Source: Comamonadaceae bacterium (GTDB lineage: Bacteria; Pseudomonadota; Gammaproteobacteria; Burkholderiales; Burkholderiaceae_C). Taken from it: a stretch of 64,000 nucleotides of DNA. Within the stretch, counting starts at the first letter, position 1; each line of letters opens with the position of its first letter. The stretch spans positions 1 through 64,000 of the forward strand of contig CANFOS010000016.1 of NCBI GenBank assembly GCA_947448735.1. Reading direction: 5' to 3'. The position numbers were made by a program, and so were the translations under genes. The notes beneath the pieces are model-generated. The model saw nothing but the letters and a program-made list of their open reading frames with translations. It did no database searches and was not told the DNA's origin. Below, in pieces: positions 41,636 through 50,515 of this stretch.

Positions 41636-42550
41636 GTGAATTACGCTCAACTTCTCTTTCCTGACTTCTCACTCATCATCTGCGGCTACCTGGTCTGTCG
41701 CTACACCGCCCTCAACCGCACGGTCTGGGAGCAGGTCGAAAGCCTGGTGTATTACTTTTTGTTTCCGGTGCTGCTTTTTCATTCGATTGTCAAAAGCCCG
41801 CTCGACTTGGTCGCTGCCTCCAGCCTGATTGGCGCAGGCCTGCTGATGGGCATGACAGCCATTGCCATGGTCTACAGCTTGCCCTATCTGCCCTGGCTGA
41901 GCACGCGGATTGACAGGCGCGACCATGCCGCCAGCGCGCAGGTGGCGTTCCGGTTCAACTCCTTTATCGCGCTGGCACTGGCCGACAGGCTGGCGGGCGC
42001 TGAGGGGCTGCTGCTGATATCGGTGCTGATTGGGGTGTGCGTGCCCCTGTTCAACATCGCGGCGGTCTGGCCCATGGCCCGCCACAACCAGAGCGGCTTC
42101 GGCCGTGAGCTGCTGCGCAACCCGCTCATCATTGCCACAGGCACCGGGCTGATCGCCAACCTGCTGGGCTTTAGCCTGCCCGTCTGGCTGGAGCCGACCG
42201 TCACCCGCATAGGCGCAGCGTCGCTCGCGCTGGGCCTGATGGCTGCAGGCGCCGGCATGCAGTTTTCCCATTTGTCCCAGGCCAAGACACTGGCTGTGGC
42301 TGTGCTGTCGATACGACACCTGTTGACGCCCGTGGTGGGGCTGGTGCTGGCATACCTGTTCAAGCTGTCGCCTGCGCAAACCACCATGCTGCTGGCGTTT
42401 TCAGCTTTGCCCACTGCGTCGAGCGCCTACGTGCTGGCGGCACGCATGGGTTACAACGGAGGCTATGTGGCCGGGCTGGTCACGCTGTCCACCCTGCTGG
42501 GGGTGGTGAGCTTGCCATTTGCGCTGGGCGTGCTGGGAGCGCTGCGGTAA
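41636..42550 (+). CDS. AEC (auxin efflux carrier) family permease
   Basis: This 304-residue inner membrane protein has about ten hydrophobic segments. [14 protein letters not shown] and [21 protein letters not shown] are typical of the AEC/BASS-like superfamily. Bacterial members export or import malate and other organic acids; the substrate is not evident. The start is GTG 41636, and the gene diverges from the Bug-protein gene across 114 bp. Confidence 0.88.
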   Translation: MNYAQLLFPDFSLIICGYLVCRYTALNRTVWEQVESLVYYFLFPVLLFHSIVKSPLDLVAASSLIGAGLLMGMTAIAMVYSLPYLPWLSTRIDRRDHAASAQVAFRFNSFIALALADRLAGAEGLLLISVLIGVCVPLFNIAAVWPMARHNQSGFGRELLRNPLIIATGTGLIANLLGFSLPVWLEPTVTRIGAASLALGLMAAGAGMQFSHLSQAKTLAVAVLSIRHLLTPVVGLVLAYLFKLSPAQTTMLLAFSALPTASSAYVLAARMGYNGGYVAGLVTLSTLLGVVSLPFALGVLGALR

Positions 42551-42562
42551 GCTCAATGCTAG

Positions 42563-42606
42563 GCTTTTAGTAGCGACTAGACCAAGTATTCATTGGGCTA
42601 GAGCCC
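42563..42606 (-). repeat. Dispersed repeat (copy 6), overlapping the end of queG
   Basis: On the minus strand it reads GGGCTCTAGCCCAATGAATA, then CTTGGTCTAGTCGCTACT and AAAAGC. The queG stop codon TGA (42592-42590) lies within it. Confidence 0.55.
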
Positions 42607-43669
42607 AATTGATATGCTCAAAAAGCACATTTTCAGCCGTTTCAAGCCGTTTTAACAATGCCGCCCGAATGGGCGCGTCGTCTTTGACGCGCAAGGCATT
42701 GCCCATGGCCACCGCGATGTTGCGCAGCCAGCGCTGGTGGCCCATACGGCGTATCGCACTGCCTTCGGTGTGCTTTAAAAACGCCTCTTCGGTCCACGCG
42801 AAAAGCGTCACCAGTTGCTGGCCTGTCAGGCCCTGGCGTTCGTCAAAGTCTGGCAAAGCGCTGCGCTGGGCAAATTTGTTCCAGGGGCAAGCCAGCTGGC
42901 AGTCGTCGCAGCCGTAAATACGGTTGCCGATCAGGGGTCTCAGTTCAAGCGGGATAGACCCGGCGTGCTCAATCGTCAGGTAAGAAATACAGCGCCGCGC
43001 GTCCAGCTTGTGGGGCGCCACGATGGCCCGGGTGGGGCACACGTCGATACAGGCGGTGCAACTGCCGCAATGCGGCGTGACGGGCGCGCTTGGCGGCAGG
43101 GCGATATCGATGTAAATTTCTCCCAGAAAAAACATCGATCCGGCCTCGCGGTTCAGGACCAGCGTGTGCTTGCCGCGCCAGCCCTGACCAGCCCTGACAG
43201 CCAGCTCGGCCTCCAGCACCGGGGCAGAGTCTGTGAAAGCGCGGTGGCCCAGCGGCTGGACATGCGTGGCGATTTTGTCACCGAGTTTTTGCAGGCGGCT
43301 GCGCATCACCTTGTGGTAGTCCCGGCCCCTGGCGTAGCATGACACAACCGCTTCAGCGGGGCGTTGCAGACGGCTGAACTCAACGGCCTGCCAGTCATCA
43401 GGCGTGCTGGCGGGCAAGTAGTCCATCCGGGCTGTGATCACGCTCACCGTGCCCGGGATCAGCTCTGCAGGACGGGCCCGTTTGAGCCCGTGTGCCGCCA
43501 TGTAGTGCATGTCACCATGAAAGCCCGCGGCCAGCCACGCCGATAATCCGGGCTCGGCCGACGACAAGTCAACCCCTGCAATCCCGATTTGCGAAAATCC
43601 GAGTTCACGCGCCCACGTCTGGATGTGCTGGACCAACCGCGATGGGTCCTCGGATTTATTTTTGTTCAC
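42590..43669 (-). CDS. queG: Epoxyqueuosine reductase
   Basis: QueG (359 residues) performs the last step of queuosine synthesis on tRNA, reducing epoxyqueuosine with cobalamin and two [4Fe-4S] clusters. The clusters are visible in CGSCTACIDVCPTRAI and CDDCQLACPWN. The N-terminus (LGFSQIGIAGVDL, GFHGDMHYMAAHG) matches the family. The likely start is GTG 43669, three bases from the divergent tsaE start; the frame runs further upstream but would overlap tsaE. The last residues and stop lie in a dispersed repeat. Confidence 0.94.
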   Translation of the reverse strand: MNKNKSEDPSRLVQHIQTWARELGFSQIGIAGVDLSSAEPGLSAWLAAGFHGDMHYMAAHGLKRARPAELIPGTVSVITARMDYLPASTPDDWQAVEFSRLQRPAEAVVSCYARGRDYHKVMRSRLQKLGDKIATHVQPLGHRAFTDSAPVLEAELAVRAGQGWRGKHTLVLNREAGSMFFLGEIYIDIALPPSAPVTPHCGSCTACIDVCPTRAIVAPHKLDARRCISYLTIEHAGSIPLELRPLIGNRIYGCDDCQLACPWNKFAQRSALPDFDERQGLTGQQLVTLFAWTEEAFLKHTEGSAIRRMGHQRWLRNIAVAMGNALRVKDDAPIRAALLKRLETAENVLFEHINWALAQ

Positions 43670-43672
43670 ACC

Positions 43673-44131
43673 ATGATTGTAAAAAGTATTGTTTGGCCCA
43701 ACGAGGACGCCACCCGGGCATTTGCCACCACGCTGGCAGCGCAACCGGCACTGCGCAACGCCTTCATTGAGTTGCGCGGTGACCTGGGCGCTGGCAAGAC
43801 GACTTTTGTGCGTCATCTGCTGGGGGCACTGGGCGTGGCGGGTCGCATCAAGAGCCCCACCTACGCGGTGGTGGAGCCTTACGAGCTGGCCAATGGCTTG
43901 AACATCTGGCACTTTGACTTTTACCGCTTCAACGACCCGGACGAATGGGAAGAAGCGGGCTTTCGTGAACTGTTTGCCAGCCCTGGCCTGAAGCTGGCCG
44001 AATGGGCAAGCCATGCCGGGCCGCATATTCCGCCAGCTGATCTTGTGATCGCCATCGACACCGCAGATTCAGATGCGCGCAGCGTCACCTTGAGCGCACT
44101 GACAGATGCAGGCGCTAGACTTCTGCCATGA
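43673..44131 (+). CDS. tsaE: tRNA threonylcarbamoyladenosine synthesis ATPase TsaE
   Basis: TsaE (152 residues) works with TsaB and TsaD to make t6A on tRNA. The P-loop is GDLGAGKTTFVRHLL, followed by SPTYAVVEPYE and WHFDFYRF with the conserved EWASH region. ATG 43673 gives the usual N-terminus. The stop overlaps the amiC start (ATGA); the tsaE-amidase order is a common arrangement. Confidence 0.95.
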   Translation: MIVKSIVWPNEDATRAFATTLAAQPALRNAFIELRGDLGAGKTTFVRHLLGALGVAGRIKSPTYAVVEPYELANGLNIWHFDFYRFNDPDEWEEAGFRELFASPGLKLAEWASHAGPHIPPADLVIAIDTADSDARSVTLSALTDAGARLLP

Positions 44132-45510
44132 ATCGACGTGACGTTTTGCAATCCGGGACGCTGGTGTTGCTGCTGGGCACACAGCACATCGCACGCGGCG
44201 CAAGCATTGTGGCGGTGCGGGTCTGGCCGTCCAAAGACTACACCCGCCTGACGATTGAATCCGACGGCGAGATCAAGGCGCGTCCCTTTTTTATTGCTGA
44301 ACCACCCCGCCTGGCGGTGGACATAGAAGGCATTGACCTGATACCGGCGCTGCGCGAGCTGGTGGCCAAGGTCAAGTCAGATGACCCCAATATCTCAGGC
44401 ATTCGTGTGGGGCAAAACACGCCAGGTGTCGTGCGGCTGGTGATTGATTTGAAGCAGCCCATCTTGCCGCAAGTCTTCACCCTGCCGCCGGTGGCCGCCT
44501 ACCAACACCGCCTGGTGTTGGACCTCTACCCCACGCAAGTCGCCGACCCGCTGGAGGCCCTGATTGCCGAGCGGCTGGCGGACAAGCCCCAAGGCCAGCC
44601 GCATCTGGACAAAACCTTGCCACCTGAGTCTGCACCTGCATCTGGGCCTGTTTCTGCGGCTGCACCTGACCCATTAGGTGAACTGATCGCCAGACAAACG
44701 GGCCGGCCTGCCAGCAGCACCGCCAAGCTGCCAGTAGCGAGCACATCAGCTGCTGGAAAACCTGCCCCCGACATGGCATTACCACCCGCGGGCAAAACCG
44801 ACCGCCTGATCATCGTGGCGCTGGACCCAGGCCATGGCGGTGAAGACCCAGGCGCGATTGGCCCGGGCGGTACGCGCGAAAAAGACGTGGTGCTGCAAAT
44901 CGCCCTGCTCCTGGCTGACCGCATCAACCAGCGGCCGAACATGCGCGCCTACCTGACGCGCGACGCAGACTTTTTTGTGCCGCTGCATATTCGCGTACAA
45001 AAGGCACGGCGGGTCGCGGCCGACCTGTTCATCAGCATCCATGCCGATGCGTTTTTTACCGACCGGCCGCAAGGTGCCAGCGTTTTTGCCTTGAGTGACA
45101 AGGGCGCGTCCAGCAGCGCAGCACGCTGGATGGCCAACAAGGAAAACTCGGCCGATCTGGTCGGCGGCGTGAATGTCAAGGCCAAGGATGCACAGGTGCA
45201 AAAGGCCATGCTGGACATGAGCACCACCGCGCAAATCAACGACAGCCTGAAACTCGGCAGTGCCATGCTTGGCGAGATAGGTGCGGTCGGCAAGCTGCAC
45301 AAACCGCGCGTCGAGCAAGCTGGTTTTGCCGTTCTTAAAGCCCCTGACATTCCCAGTGTGCTGGTCGAAACAGCCTTTATCAGCAACCCTGACGAAGAGG
45401 CCAAGCTGCGCAGCGAAACGTATCAGGTGCAACTGGCTGATGCGCTGATGCGCGGCGTGAGCCGCTACTTTGCGCTCAACCCGCCATTGGCTAAAAATCG
45501 CCCTTTGTAG
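44128..45510 (+). CDS. amiC: N-acetylmuramoyl-L-alanine amidase (AmiC-type)
   Basis: This 460-residue periplasmic amidase splits septal peptidoglycan between MurNAc and L-Ala. The N-terminus MNRRDVLQSG with a hydrophobic run looks like a Tat signal. An AMIN domain (about 28-130) is followed by a Pro/Ala-rich linker. The Amidase_3 zinc domain has ALDPGHGGEDPGAIG, FISIHADAF and VETAFISNPDEE. Confidence 0.93.
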   Translation: MNRRDVLQSGTLVLLLGTQHIARGASIVAVRVWPSKDYTRLTIESDGEIKARPFFIAEPPRLAVDIEGIDLIPALRELVAKVKSDDPNISGIRVGQNTPGVVRLVIDLKQPILPQVFTLPPVAAYQHRLVLDLYPTQVADPLEALIAERLADKPQGQPHLDKTLPPESAPASGPVSAAAPDPLGELIARQTGRPASSTAKLPVASTSAAGKPAPDMALPPAGKTDRLIIVALDPGHGGEDPGAIGPGGTREKDVVLQIALLLADRINQRPNMRAYLTRDADFFVPLHIRVQKARRVAADLFISIHADAFFTDRPQGASVFALSDKGASSSAARWMANKENSADLVGGVNVKAKDAQVQKAMLDMSTTAQINDSLKLGSAMLGEIGAVGKLHKPRVEQAGFAVLKAPDIPSVLVETAFISNPDEEAKLRSETYQVQLADALMRGVSRYFALNPPLAKNRPL

Positions 45511-45682
45511 CGGTTCGAGGCGCTGCCATGAGCCGCAAGCGTCTTGCAAACGGTCGCCAAGCGTACGGTCAGGCACGGCTTTGCCCTACAGGCCACGAGA
45601 CACCGGGGCCTTAAATTAAAGCCACGAGCCGTCGGAACAGAGTCAACCCGTGCGGCTTGCAACTTCTAAAAGGAACTTCATC

Positions 45683-45895
45683 ATGACAACAAAAGTCTTG
45701 CTCTCCGTGGCCGCCGCAGCCCTGATCGCGCTGGCAGGCTGCTCTACGCCGCCTACCAACGCCCAAATCGGCACCGGTGTTGGTGCTGTTGCTGGTGGCG
45801 TTATCGGCAATGCCGTGCTGGGAGGGCCGGTGGGCACCCTGGGCGGCGCAGCGGCTGGCGCGCTAATCGGCAACGAAGTCGGCAAGAAAAAATAG
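45683..45895 (+). CDS. Small glycine-zipper lipoprotein
   Basis: The 70-residue protein has a lipobox (ALAGC) and one glycine-zipper hairpin (GTGVGAVAGGVIGNAVLG, then LGGAAAGALIGNEVG). It resembles OsmB/YmgG-type envelope lipoproteins. ATG 45683 follows AAAAGGAAC. A second, longer glycine-zipper lipoprotein is encoded at 29997-30506. Confidence 0.8.
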   Translation: MTTKVLLSVAAAALIALAGCSTPPTNAQIGTGVGAVAGGVIGNAVLGGPVGTLGGAAAGALIGNEVGKKK

Positions 45896-45932
45896 TCTTG
45901 TTGACCCCTGCGCCTTGCACTGCATGACCCGT

Positions 45933-46427
45933 TCAGACGGGGTAAATCAGTGAATTGAGGATCATCTCGCTGTCGTACACACAAAGGCGGCTCTTGTACT
46001 TCCAGGAGTCGCCTTTTTTAACGAGCTCGTCAATGTAGCGACCCACGTTGTAAACCTCTGTGATGCTGCCAGGCCGGGTTCTGAAGACAGCGTAGTTGGC
46101 TTCTGCCTTGATGACATCGCCGTCTGGGGACGTGGTGTGCGATGTGATGCGCGACGGACTGACCACATGGCGCATGTAATAGGGGCCGTGGTAGATGGTT
46201 TGAGTGATGCCGTAAACGCGGTCTTTCATCATGCCCTGGCTCTCCAGCGCGATCAGGGCCAGCGGCAGGCCCCGGTCAAAATTTTCGCGCGCCTGAACGG
46301 TGTAATGCCCATCTTCTATAAAAAACAGCGGCCATTCATCAAAGCGCTTGTCGTCCAGCGCTGCTGCATAAGCGGCGTTGAGTTGGTCCACCTGATGGTG
46401 CAGCAGCATGGATTGTTCTGCCGTCAT
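45933..46427 (-). CDS. Aromatic-ring-hydroxylating dioxygenase beta subunit
   Basis: The 164-residue small subunit has the NTF2/SnoaL-like fold (LDDKRFDEWPLFFIEDGHYTV, YHGPYYMRHVVSPSRI). It stabilises the alpha3beta3 oxygenase and does not bind iron itself. The ATG overlaps the alpha-subunit stop (ATGA), so both are made together. Confidence 0.92.
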   Translation of the reverse strand: MTAEQSMLLHHQVDQLNAAYAAALDDKRFDEWPLFFIEDGHYTVQARENFDRGLPLALIALESQGMMKDRVYGITQTIYHGPYYMRHVVSPSRITSHTTSPDGDVIKAEANYAVFRTRPGSITEVYNVGRYIDELVKKGDSWKYKSRLCVYDSEMILNSLIYPV

Positions 46428-47776
46428 AGCGACATGACCTTGCGCCAGTAGGCGTACATGCTTCGAATCAGGGTTTCAGTCACCATGTGCTCAGTGCCTT
46501 CTATGCCTGTGCCGCCCAGCTCGCACAGGGTGCTGCCAGCATCGCCTGCCTGCTCAAAGCCGGCCTGGCTGAACTCAATCACCTCGCCATCGTCGGCACT
46601 GACGAACCCTGCCGGGCCAAACAGGTTGGCCTGGCGCAGGCGACGCCGCGTCATCTCAAGCGTGTCATCTGCAAAGCCAAAATGCGTCCAGACAAAGTCA
46701 AACTCGCCCTGCCCGCGTGGCACGATGTGCCGCGTGCTCAATGAGTTGACCTGCTGCTGGATGATGATGCTGGGAAACAGCGTGATCATGGTCACGGTGG
46801 GCATGATGGGTGTGCCGGGGTTGGCTGGGTCGTCAACCTTCCACCAGGCCTCAGGCACAACATCGAGCAGGCGATCATCGTGAAGCGTCATGTTGGCTTT
46901 GAAGCTGGTGACGCCTTCAGTGACCGATGCGTTTGCTGCTGCACTGGCGCTGGCCTCGTTGCGACGTGACAGCATCACCGCATGGCGACCCTGTTCGTCC
47001 ATCACCATCCGGCTTTTCTGGTCAGCGCGCCACAGGCCAAATGTCACAAACCAGGTGTGCAGCAAGCCCGGATGGTAGGGGTCCTTGATGTTTTCCATCA
47101 TCAGCTTCCAGTTGCCCGGTATGCGCTGACGGTTGTAGCCGAGCAGGGTCAGCTTGCGCGATGTCTTGGTTTCTGCGTCTGCAAAAATACGGTTGATCCA
47201 GGGCATCACTTGGGGGCCGAGGTAATCTTCCAGCGGCTCTGACGCTGTGCTGAACGTGGCGAACACCAGGCCATGCAATACCGCGACACGCAGCTTGGTC
47301 AGGCCATGGTCTTTCAGGTCAAAACCTTCGGGCATGCCGCCATGGGTAACGTCGCCATCTTTCACGCCATCCTTGAAGGGCAGCCCGGCCAGGTCACCGT
47401 TGAGCTTATACGTCCATTGGTGATAAGGGCAAACAAAGCTGCGCGCATTGCCATGCTGCTCTTGGCAAAAACGCACACCACGGTGGGCGCAGCGGTTTTC
47501 AACCACCCTCACCCCGGTGTCCGTGCCCCGGTCCTTTGGCGCAACCCTGTCCCGCACCATGATGACCTGCCGCTCACCAACCCAGGACAGTTTGTAGTCA
47601 CCGGTGTTGGGGATTTCGGCTTCCAGTCCAACGTAGCACCAATGCTTTCCGTAAAAGATGTTGTCCAGCTCGCGCTTGTGCAGCTGCTCGTCGGTGTAGA
47701 CCCAAAACGGAATCCGGCTGGAGCCGGGTTTGCTCCAGCGCGACAGCTCGGCGGGGGTCAGGGCAGGTGCATTCAT
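46424..47776 (-). CDS. Rieske aromatic-ring-hydroxylating oxygenase alpha subunit (salicylate/anthranilate type)
   Basis: The 450-residue catalytic subunit has the Rieske [2Fe-2S] ligands in CAHRG (Cys96, His98) and CPYHQW (Cys116, His119). The mononuclear-iron motif DPYHPGLLH has Asp232, His235 and His240. The overall sequence recalls salicylate 5-hydroxylase (NagG) and AndAc-type anthranilate dioxygenase, so a substituted benzoate is a likely substrate; this is from memory. No ferredoxin or reductase gene is adjacent, so electrons must come from elsewhere. GAGG lies before the ATG, and a direct repeat sits in the upstream gap. Confidence 0.9.
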   Translation of the reverse strand: MNAPALTPAELSRWSKPGSSRIPFWVYTDEQLHKRELDNIFYGKHWCYVGLEAEIPNTGDYKLSWVGERQVIMVRDRVAPKDRGTDTGVRVVENRCAHRGVRFCQEQHGNARSFVCPYHQWTYKLNGDLAGLPFKDGVKDGDVTHGGMPEGFDLKDHGLTKLRVAVLHGLVFATFSTASEPLEDYLGPQVMPWINRIFADAETKTSRKLTLLGYNRQRIPGNWKLMMENIKDPYHPGLLHTWFVTFGLWRADQKSRMVMDEQGRHAVMLSRRNEASASAAANASVTEGVTSFKANMTLHDDRLLDVVPEAWWKVDDPANPGTPIMPTVTMITLFPSIIIQQQVNSLSTRHIVPRGQGEFDFVWTHFGFADDTLEMTRRRLRQANLFGPAGFVSADDGEVIEFSQAGFEQAGDAGSTLCELGGTGIEGTEHMVTETLIRSMYAYWRKVMSL

Positions 47777-47827
47777 ATGAAACCTCGATCGTCGTCAAAC
47801 CCGGTCAAATCCATGACGGTTACAAGA

Positions 47828-47845
47828 ATGTTCATGATATGTTCA
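47828..47845 (-). promoter_or_regulatory. Direct repeat upstream of the oxygenase genes, possible regulator site
   Basis: ATGTTCA occurs twice, at 47828-47834 and 47839-47845, with an 11-bp period (one helical turn), about 52-70 bp before the alpha-subunit start. A tandem activator or repressor site is possible. Confidence 0.3.
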
Positions 47846-47874
47846 CTTATCTTTTCAGCAGCTTAGGACTGACG

Positions 47875-48531
47875 CTAGGCGCGCGGCGCGGTCTTCTCGG
47901 CACGCCCTGCCTTCCAGGCGCCATAAATCACCAGCAGACCGGGAATCAGAATCATGGCCCAAATGATTTTTTCCAGGTTGGCTTTGACCACCGGGATGTT
48001 GCCAAACAGAAAGCCCGCCGTCACGATGCCGCCCACCCAGAGCGCGCCGCCCACCAGGTTGTACAGGCTGAATTTGCTGCGGTTCATGTCCGACACGCCG
48101 GCCACAAACGGCGCGAAGGTGCGCAAAAACGGCGCAAAGCGCGCCAGGATGATGGTGATGCCGCCATAGCGCTCGTAAAAGTTGTGCGCCTTGTCAAAGG
48201 CGTTTTTATTGAAGAAGCGGGAGTTTTCCCACTGAAAGACTTTGGGGCCAAAGTAGCGGCCGATCAGATAGTTGCTCTGGTCGCCGAGCACCGCCGCCAC
48301 AAACAGCAAGCCCACGGCCACCGGGTAATTCATCAGCCCGACACCACACATGGCACCGACCACAAAGAGCAGCGAATCACCCGGTAAAAACGGCATCACA
48401 ACGACACCCGTTTCAACAAAAATAATCAGAAAAAGCAGCGCATAAACCCAAGCACCGTAGGCGCCAACAAAGGTTTCCAGATAGCGGTCAATGTGGATGA
48501 TGAAGTCAATCGCTAGGGTGATAAGTTCCAT
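47875..48531 (-). CDS. DedA family membrane protein
   Basis: This 218-residue inner membrane protein has the DedA/VTT motifs FVETGVVVMPFLPGDSLLF, GDQSNYLIGRYFG, FARFAPFLRTFAPFVAG and GALWVGG. Family members act as undecaprenyl-phosphate or lipid flippases and affect membrane potential; the exact role here is unknown. Confidence 0.93.
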   Translation of the reverse strand: MELITLAIDFIIHIDRYLETFVGAYGAWVYALLFLIIFVETGVVVMPFLPGDSLLFVVGAMCGVGLMNYPVAVGLLFVAAVLGDQSNYLIGRYFGPKVFQWENSRFFNKNAFDKAHNFYERYGGITIILARFAPFLRTFAPFVAGVSDMNRSKFSLYNLVGGALWVGGIVTAGFLFGNIPVVKANLEKIIWAMILIPGLLVIYGAWKAGRAEKTAPRA

Positions 48532-48619
48532 GGCTGCATTTTGACAGGTGTTCGCGCACCCGCGGCCATTGACCCACGCCCAAAACTAGCGCCCAAACCC
48601 CGCGCCTAAAATCAAGGCA

Positions 48620-50467
48620 ATGACTCCACCCGCCCAGCGCCGCCCCATCCGTGAACTGCCCGACGAGCTGATCAGCCAGATTGCGGCAGGCGAAGTGGTA
48701 GAGCGCCCGGCCTCGGTGGTGCGCGAGCTGGTCGACAACGCCCTCGATGCGGGTGCCGCACAAGTCACGGTGCGGCTGCTGGCGGGCGGCGTGCGGCTGA
48801 TCGCGGTCGAAGACGATGGCATCGGCATTGACCGCAGCGAGCTGTCGATCGCCTTAAAGCGCCACGCCACCAGCAAGATTGGCTCGCTAGAAGACCTGCA
48901 AGCGGTGGGCACGATGGGCTTCAGGGGCGAGGCCTTGGCCGCCATCAACTCGATTGCCGACATGAGCATCACGTCTAAAACAGCGGGCTCAGACCACGCC
49001 TGGCAGCTCGATGGCCGCACCGGCGAGCTGACCGCCGCTGCGCGCAGCCAGGGCACCACAGTTGACGTGCGCGAATTGTTTTATGCCACGCCTGCACGCC
49101 GCAAGTTTTTAAAAACCGACGCGACCGAACTGGCCCATTGCATTGAGGCCGTGCGCCGCCACGCGCTGGTGCGGCCCGGCGTGGGCTTTGCCGTCTGGCA
49201 TGAGGGCAAGTTGGTCGAGCAATGGCGCGCCTGCACAGGGCCAGCAACACCACCCGAGCAGATGCGCCAGCGCCTGGCCGATGTGCTGGGCAGCGAATTT
49301 GTGGCGCGGTCGGTGGCGGTGCATTACGAAAGCACGGCGGTGCGCGAGGACGGCACGCCGCTGCTGCGGGTGTGGGGCCGTGCAGGCATACCCGACGCAG
49401 CACGCAGCCGGGCCGACCAGCAGTTTGCCTATGTCAATGGCCGCTTTGTGCGCGACAAGGTCATCACTCACGCGGCACGCACCGCCTACGAAGACGTGCT
49501 GCATGGCCACCGCCAGCCGGTGTATGCGCTGTATGTAGAGATGGACCCGACGCGGGTCGATGTGAACGTGCACCCGACCAAGATTGAAGTGCGCTTTCGG
49601 GACAGCCGCGAGGTGCACAGCGCGGTGCGCCACGCGGCTGAAAACGCGCTGGCCATTCCCCGGTCAGCCTTGCAAGCCACGGCGGACGCTGTGCAGACCG
49701 ATGAATTTTTCTTGCCAGGCACCTTTCAGGCATCAAATCCGTCTGTAGCCCCCTATTTACAAGAGCAAGTAGCTATAAATTATGTAGCAAATGAAAATCG
49801 GCGCGTTTCTGACTTTGAAGCCCTGTGGCCCCAGCCTGGCAGTTCAGCGGCAGCCAGCGCAACGCACGAGCCGCCTCTGGGTGACTGGCTATTGGGCCGG
49901 GCCATCGCCCAGTTGCAAGGCATTTACATCCTGGCTGAAAACGCCCAGGGCCTGGTGGTGGTCGACATGCATGCCGCCCATGAACGCATCGTCTACGAGC
50001 GCCTGAAAACGCAAATGGATACCTCCAGAATTTTGAGTCAGCCACTGTTGATACCGGCCACCTTCGCCGCCAGCCCGCAAGAAGTCGCCACTGCCGAAAG
50101 CGCCGGTGACACGCTGGCCTTTCTGGGCCTGGACATCACGCCGTTTTCAGCCAAAACCCTGGCTGTGCGCGCCGTGCCGACATCGCTGGCGCAAGGCGAT
50201 GCGGTTGAGCTGGCGCGCAGTGTGCTGGCAGAACTGGCCCAGCACGATGCCAGCACCGTGATTGAGCGTGCGCAAAACGAACTGCTGTCGACCATGGCCT
50301 GCCACGGCGCGGTGCGCGCCAACCGCAAACTGACGGTTGACGAGATGAACGCCCTGCTGCGCCAGATGGAGGCCACCGAGCGCTCAGACCAGTGCAACCA
50401 TGGGCGGCCGACCTGGCGGCAGATCAGCATCAAGGAGCTGGACGCGCTGTTCATGCGCGGACGCTAA
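48620..50467 (+). CDS. mutL: DNA mismatch repair protein MutL
   Basis: MutL (615 residues) couples MutS mismatch recognition to strand incision. The GHKL ATPase has ELVDNALDAGA, EDDGIGI and GFRGEALAAI. The C-terminal domain contains DMHAAHERIVYE, matching the endonuclease motif DQHA-x2-E-x4-E with Met for Gln, and CNHGRPTW, so it may have nicking activity, as in MutL of species lacking MutH. The variable linker includes an in-frame dispersed repeat (49742-49787). Confidence 0.97.
   Translation: MTPPAQRRPIRELPDELISQIAAGEVVERPASVVRELVDNALDAGAAQVTVRLLAGGVRLIAVEDDGIGIDRSELSIALKRHATSKIGSLEDLQAVGTMGFRGEALAAINSIADMSITSKTAGSDHAWQLDGRTGELTAAARSQGTTVDVRELFYATPARRKFLKTDATELAHCIEAVRRHALVRPGVGFAVWHEGKLVEQWRACTGPATPPEQMRQRLADVLGSEFVARSVAVHYESTAVREDGTPLLRVWGRAGIPDAARSRADQQFAYVNGRFVRDKVITHAARTAYEDVLHGHRQPVYALYVEMDPTRVDVNVHPTKIEVRFRDSREVHSAVRHAAENALAIPRSALQATADAVQTDEFFLPGTFQASNPSVAPYLQEQVAINYVANENRRVSDFEALWPQPGSSAAASATHEPPLGDWLLGRAIAQLQGIYILAENAQGLVVVDMHAAHERIVYERLKTQMDTSRILSQPLLIPATFAASPQEVATAESAGDTLAFLGLDITPFSAKTLAVRAVPTSLAQGDAVELARSVLAELAQHDASTVIERAQNELLSTMACHGAVRANRKLTVDEMNALLRQMEATERSDQCNHGRPTWRQISIKELDALFMRGR
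49742..49787 (+). repeat. Dispersed repeat (copy 7), in frame in the mutL linker
   Basis: It reads CTGTAGCCCCCTATTTACAA, then GAGCAAGTAGCTATAAATT and ATGTAGC. It is translated as part of the interdomain linker (APYLQEQVAINYVANE). Confidence 0.6.
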
Positions 50468-50515
50468 ATTGACCGTATGCCCCTAGCGCAGAAGTGCTTC
50501 TGATACGCTTGAAGC

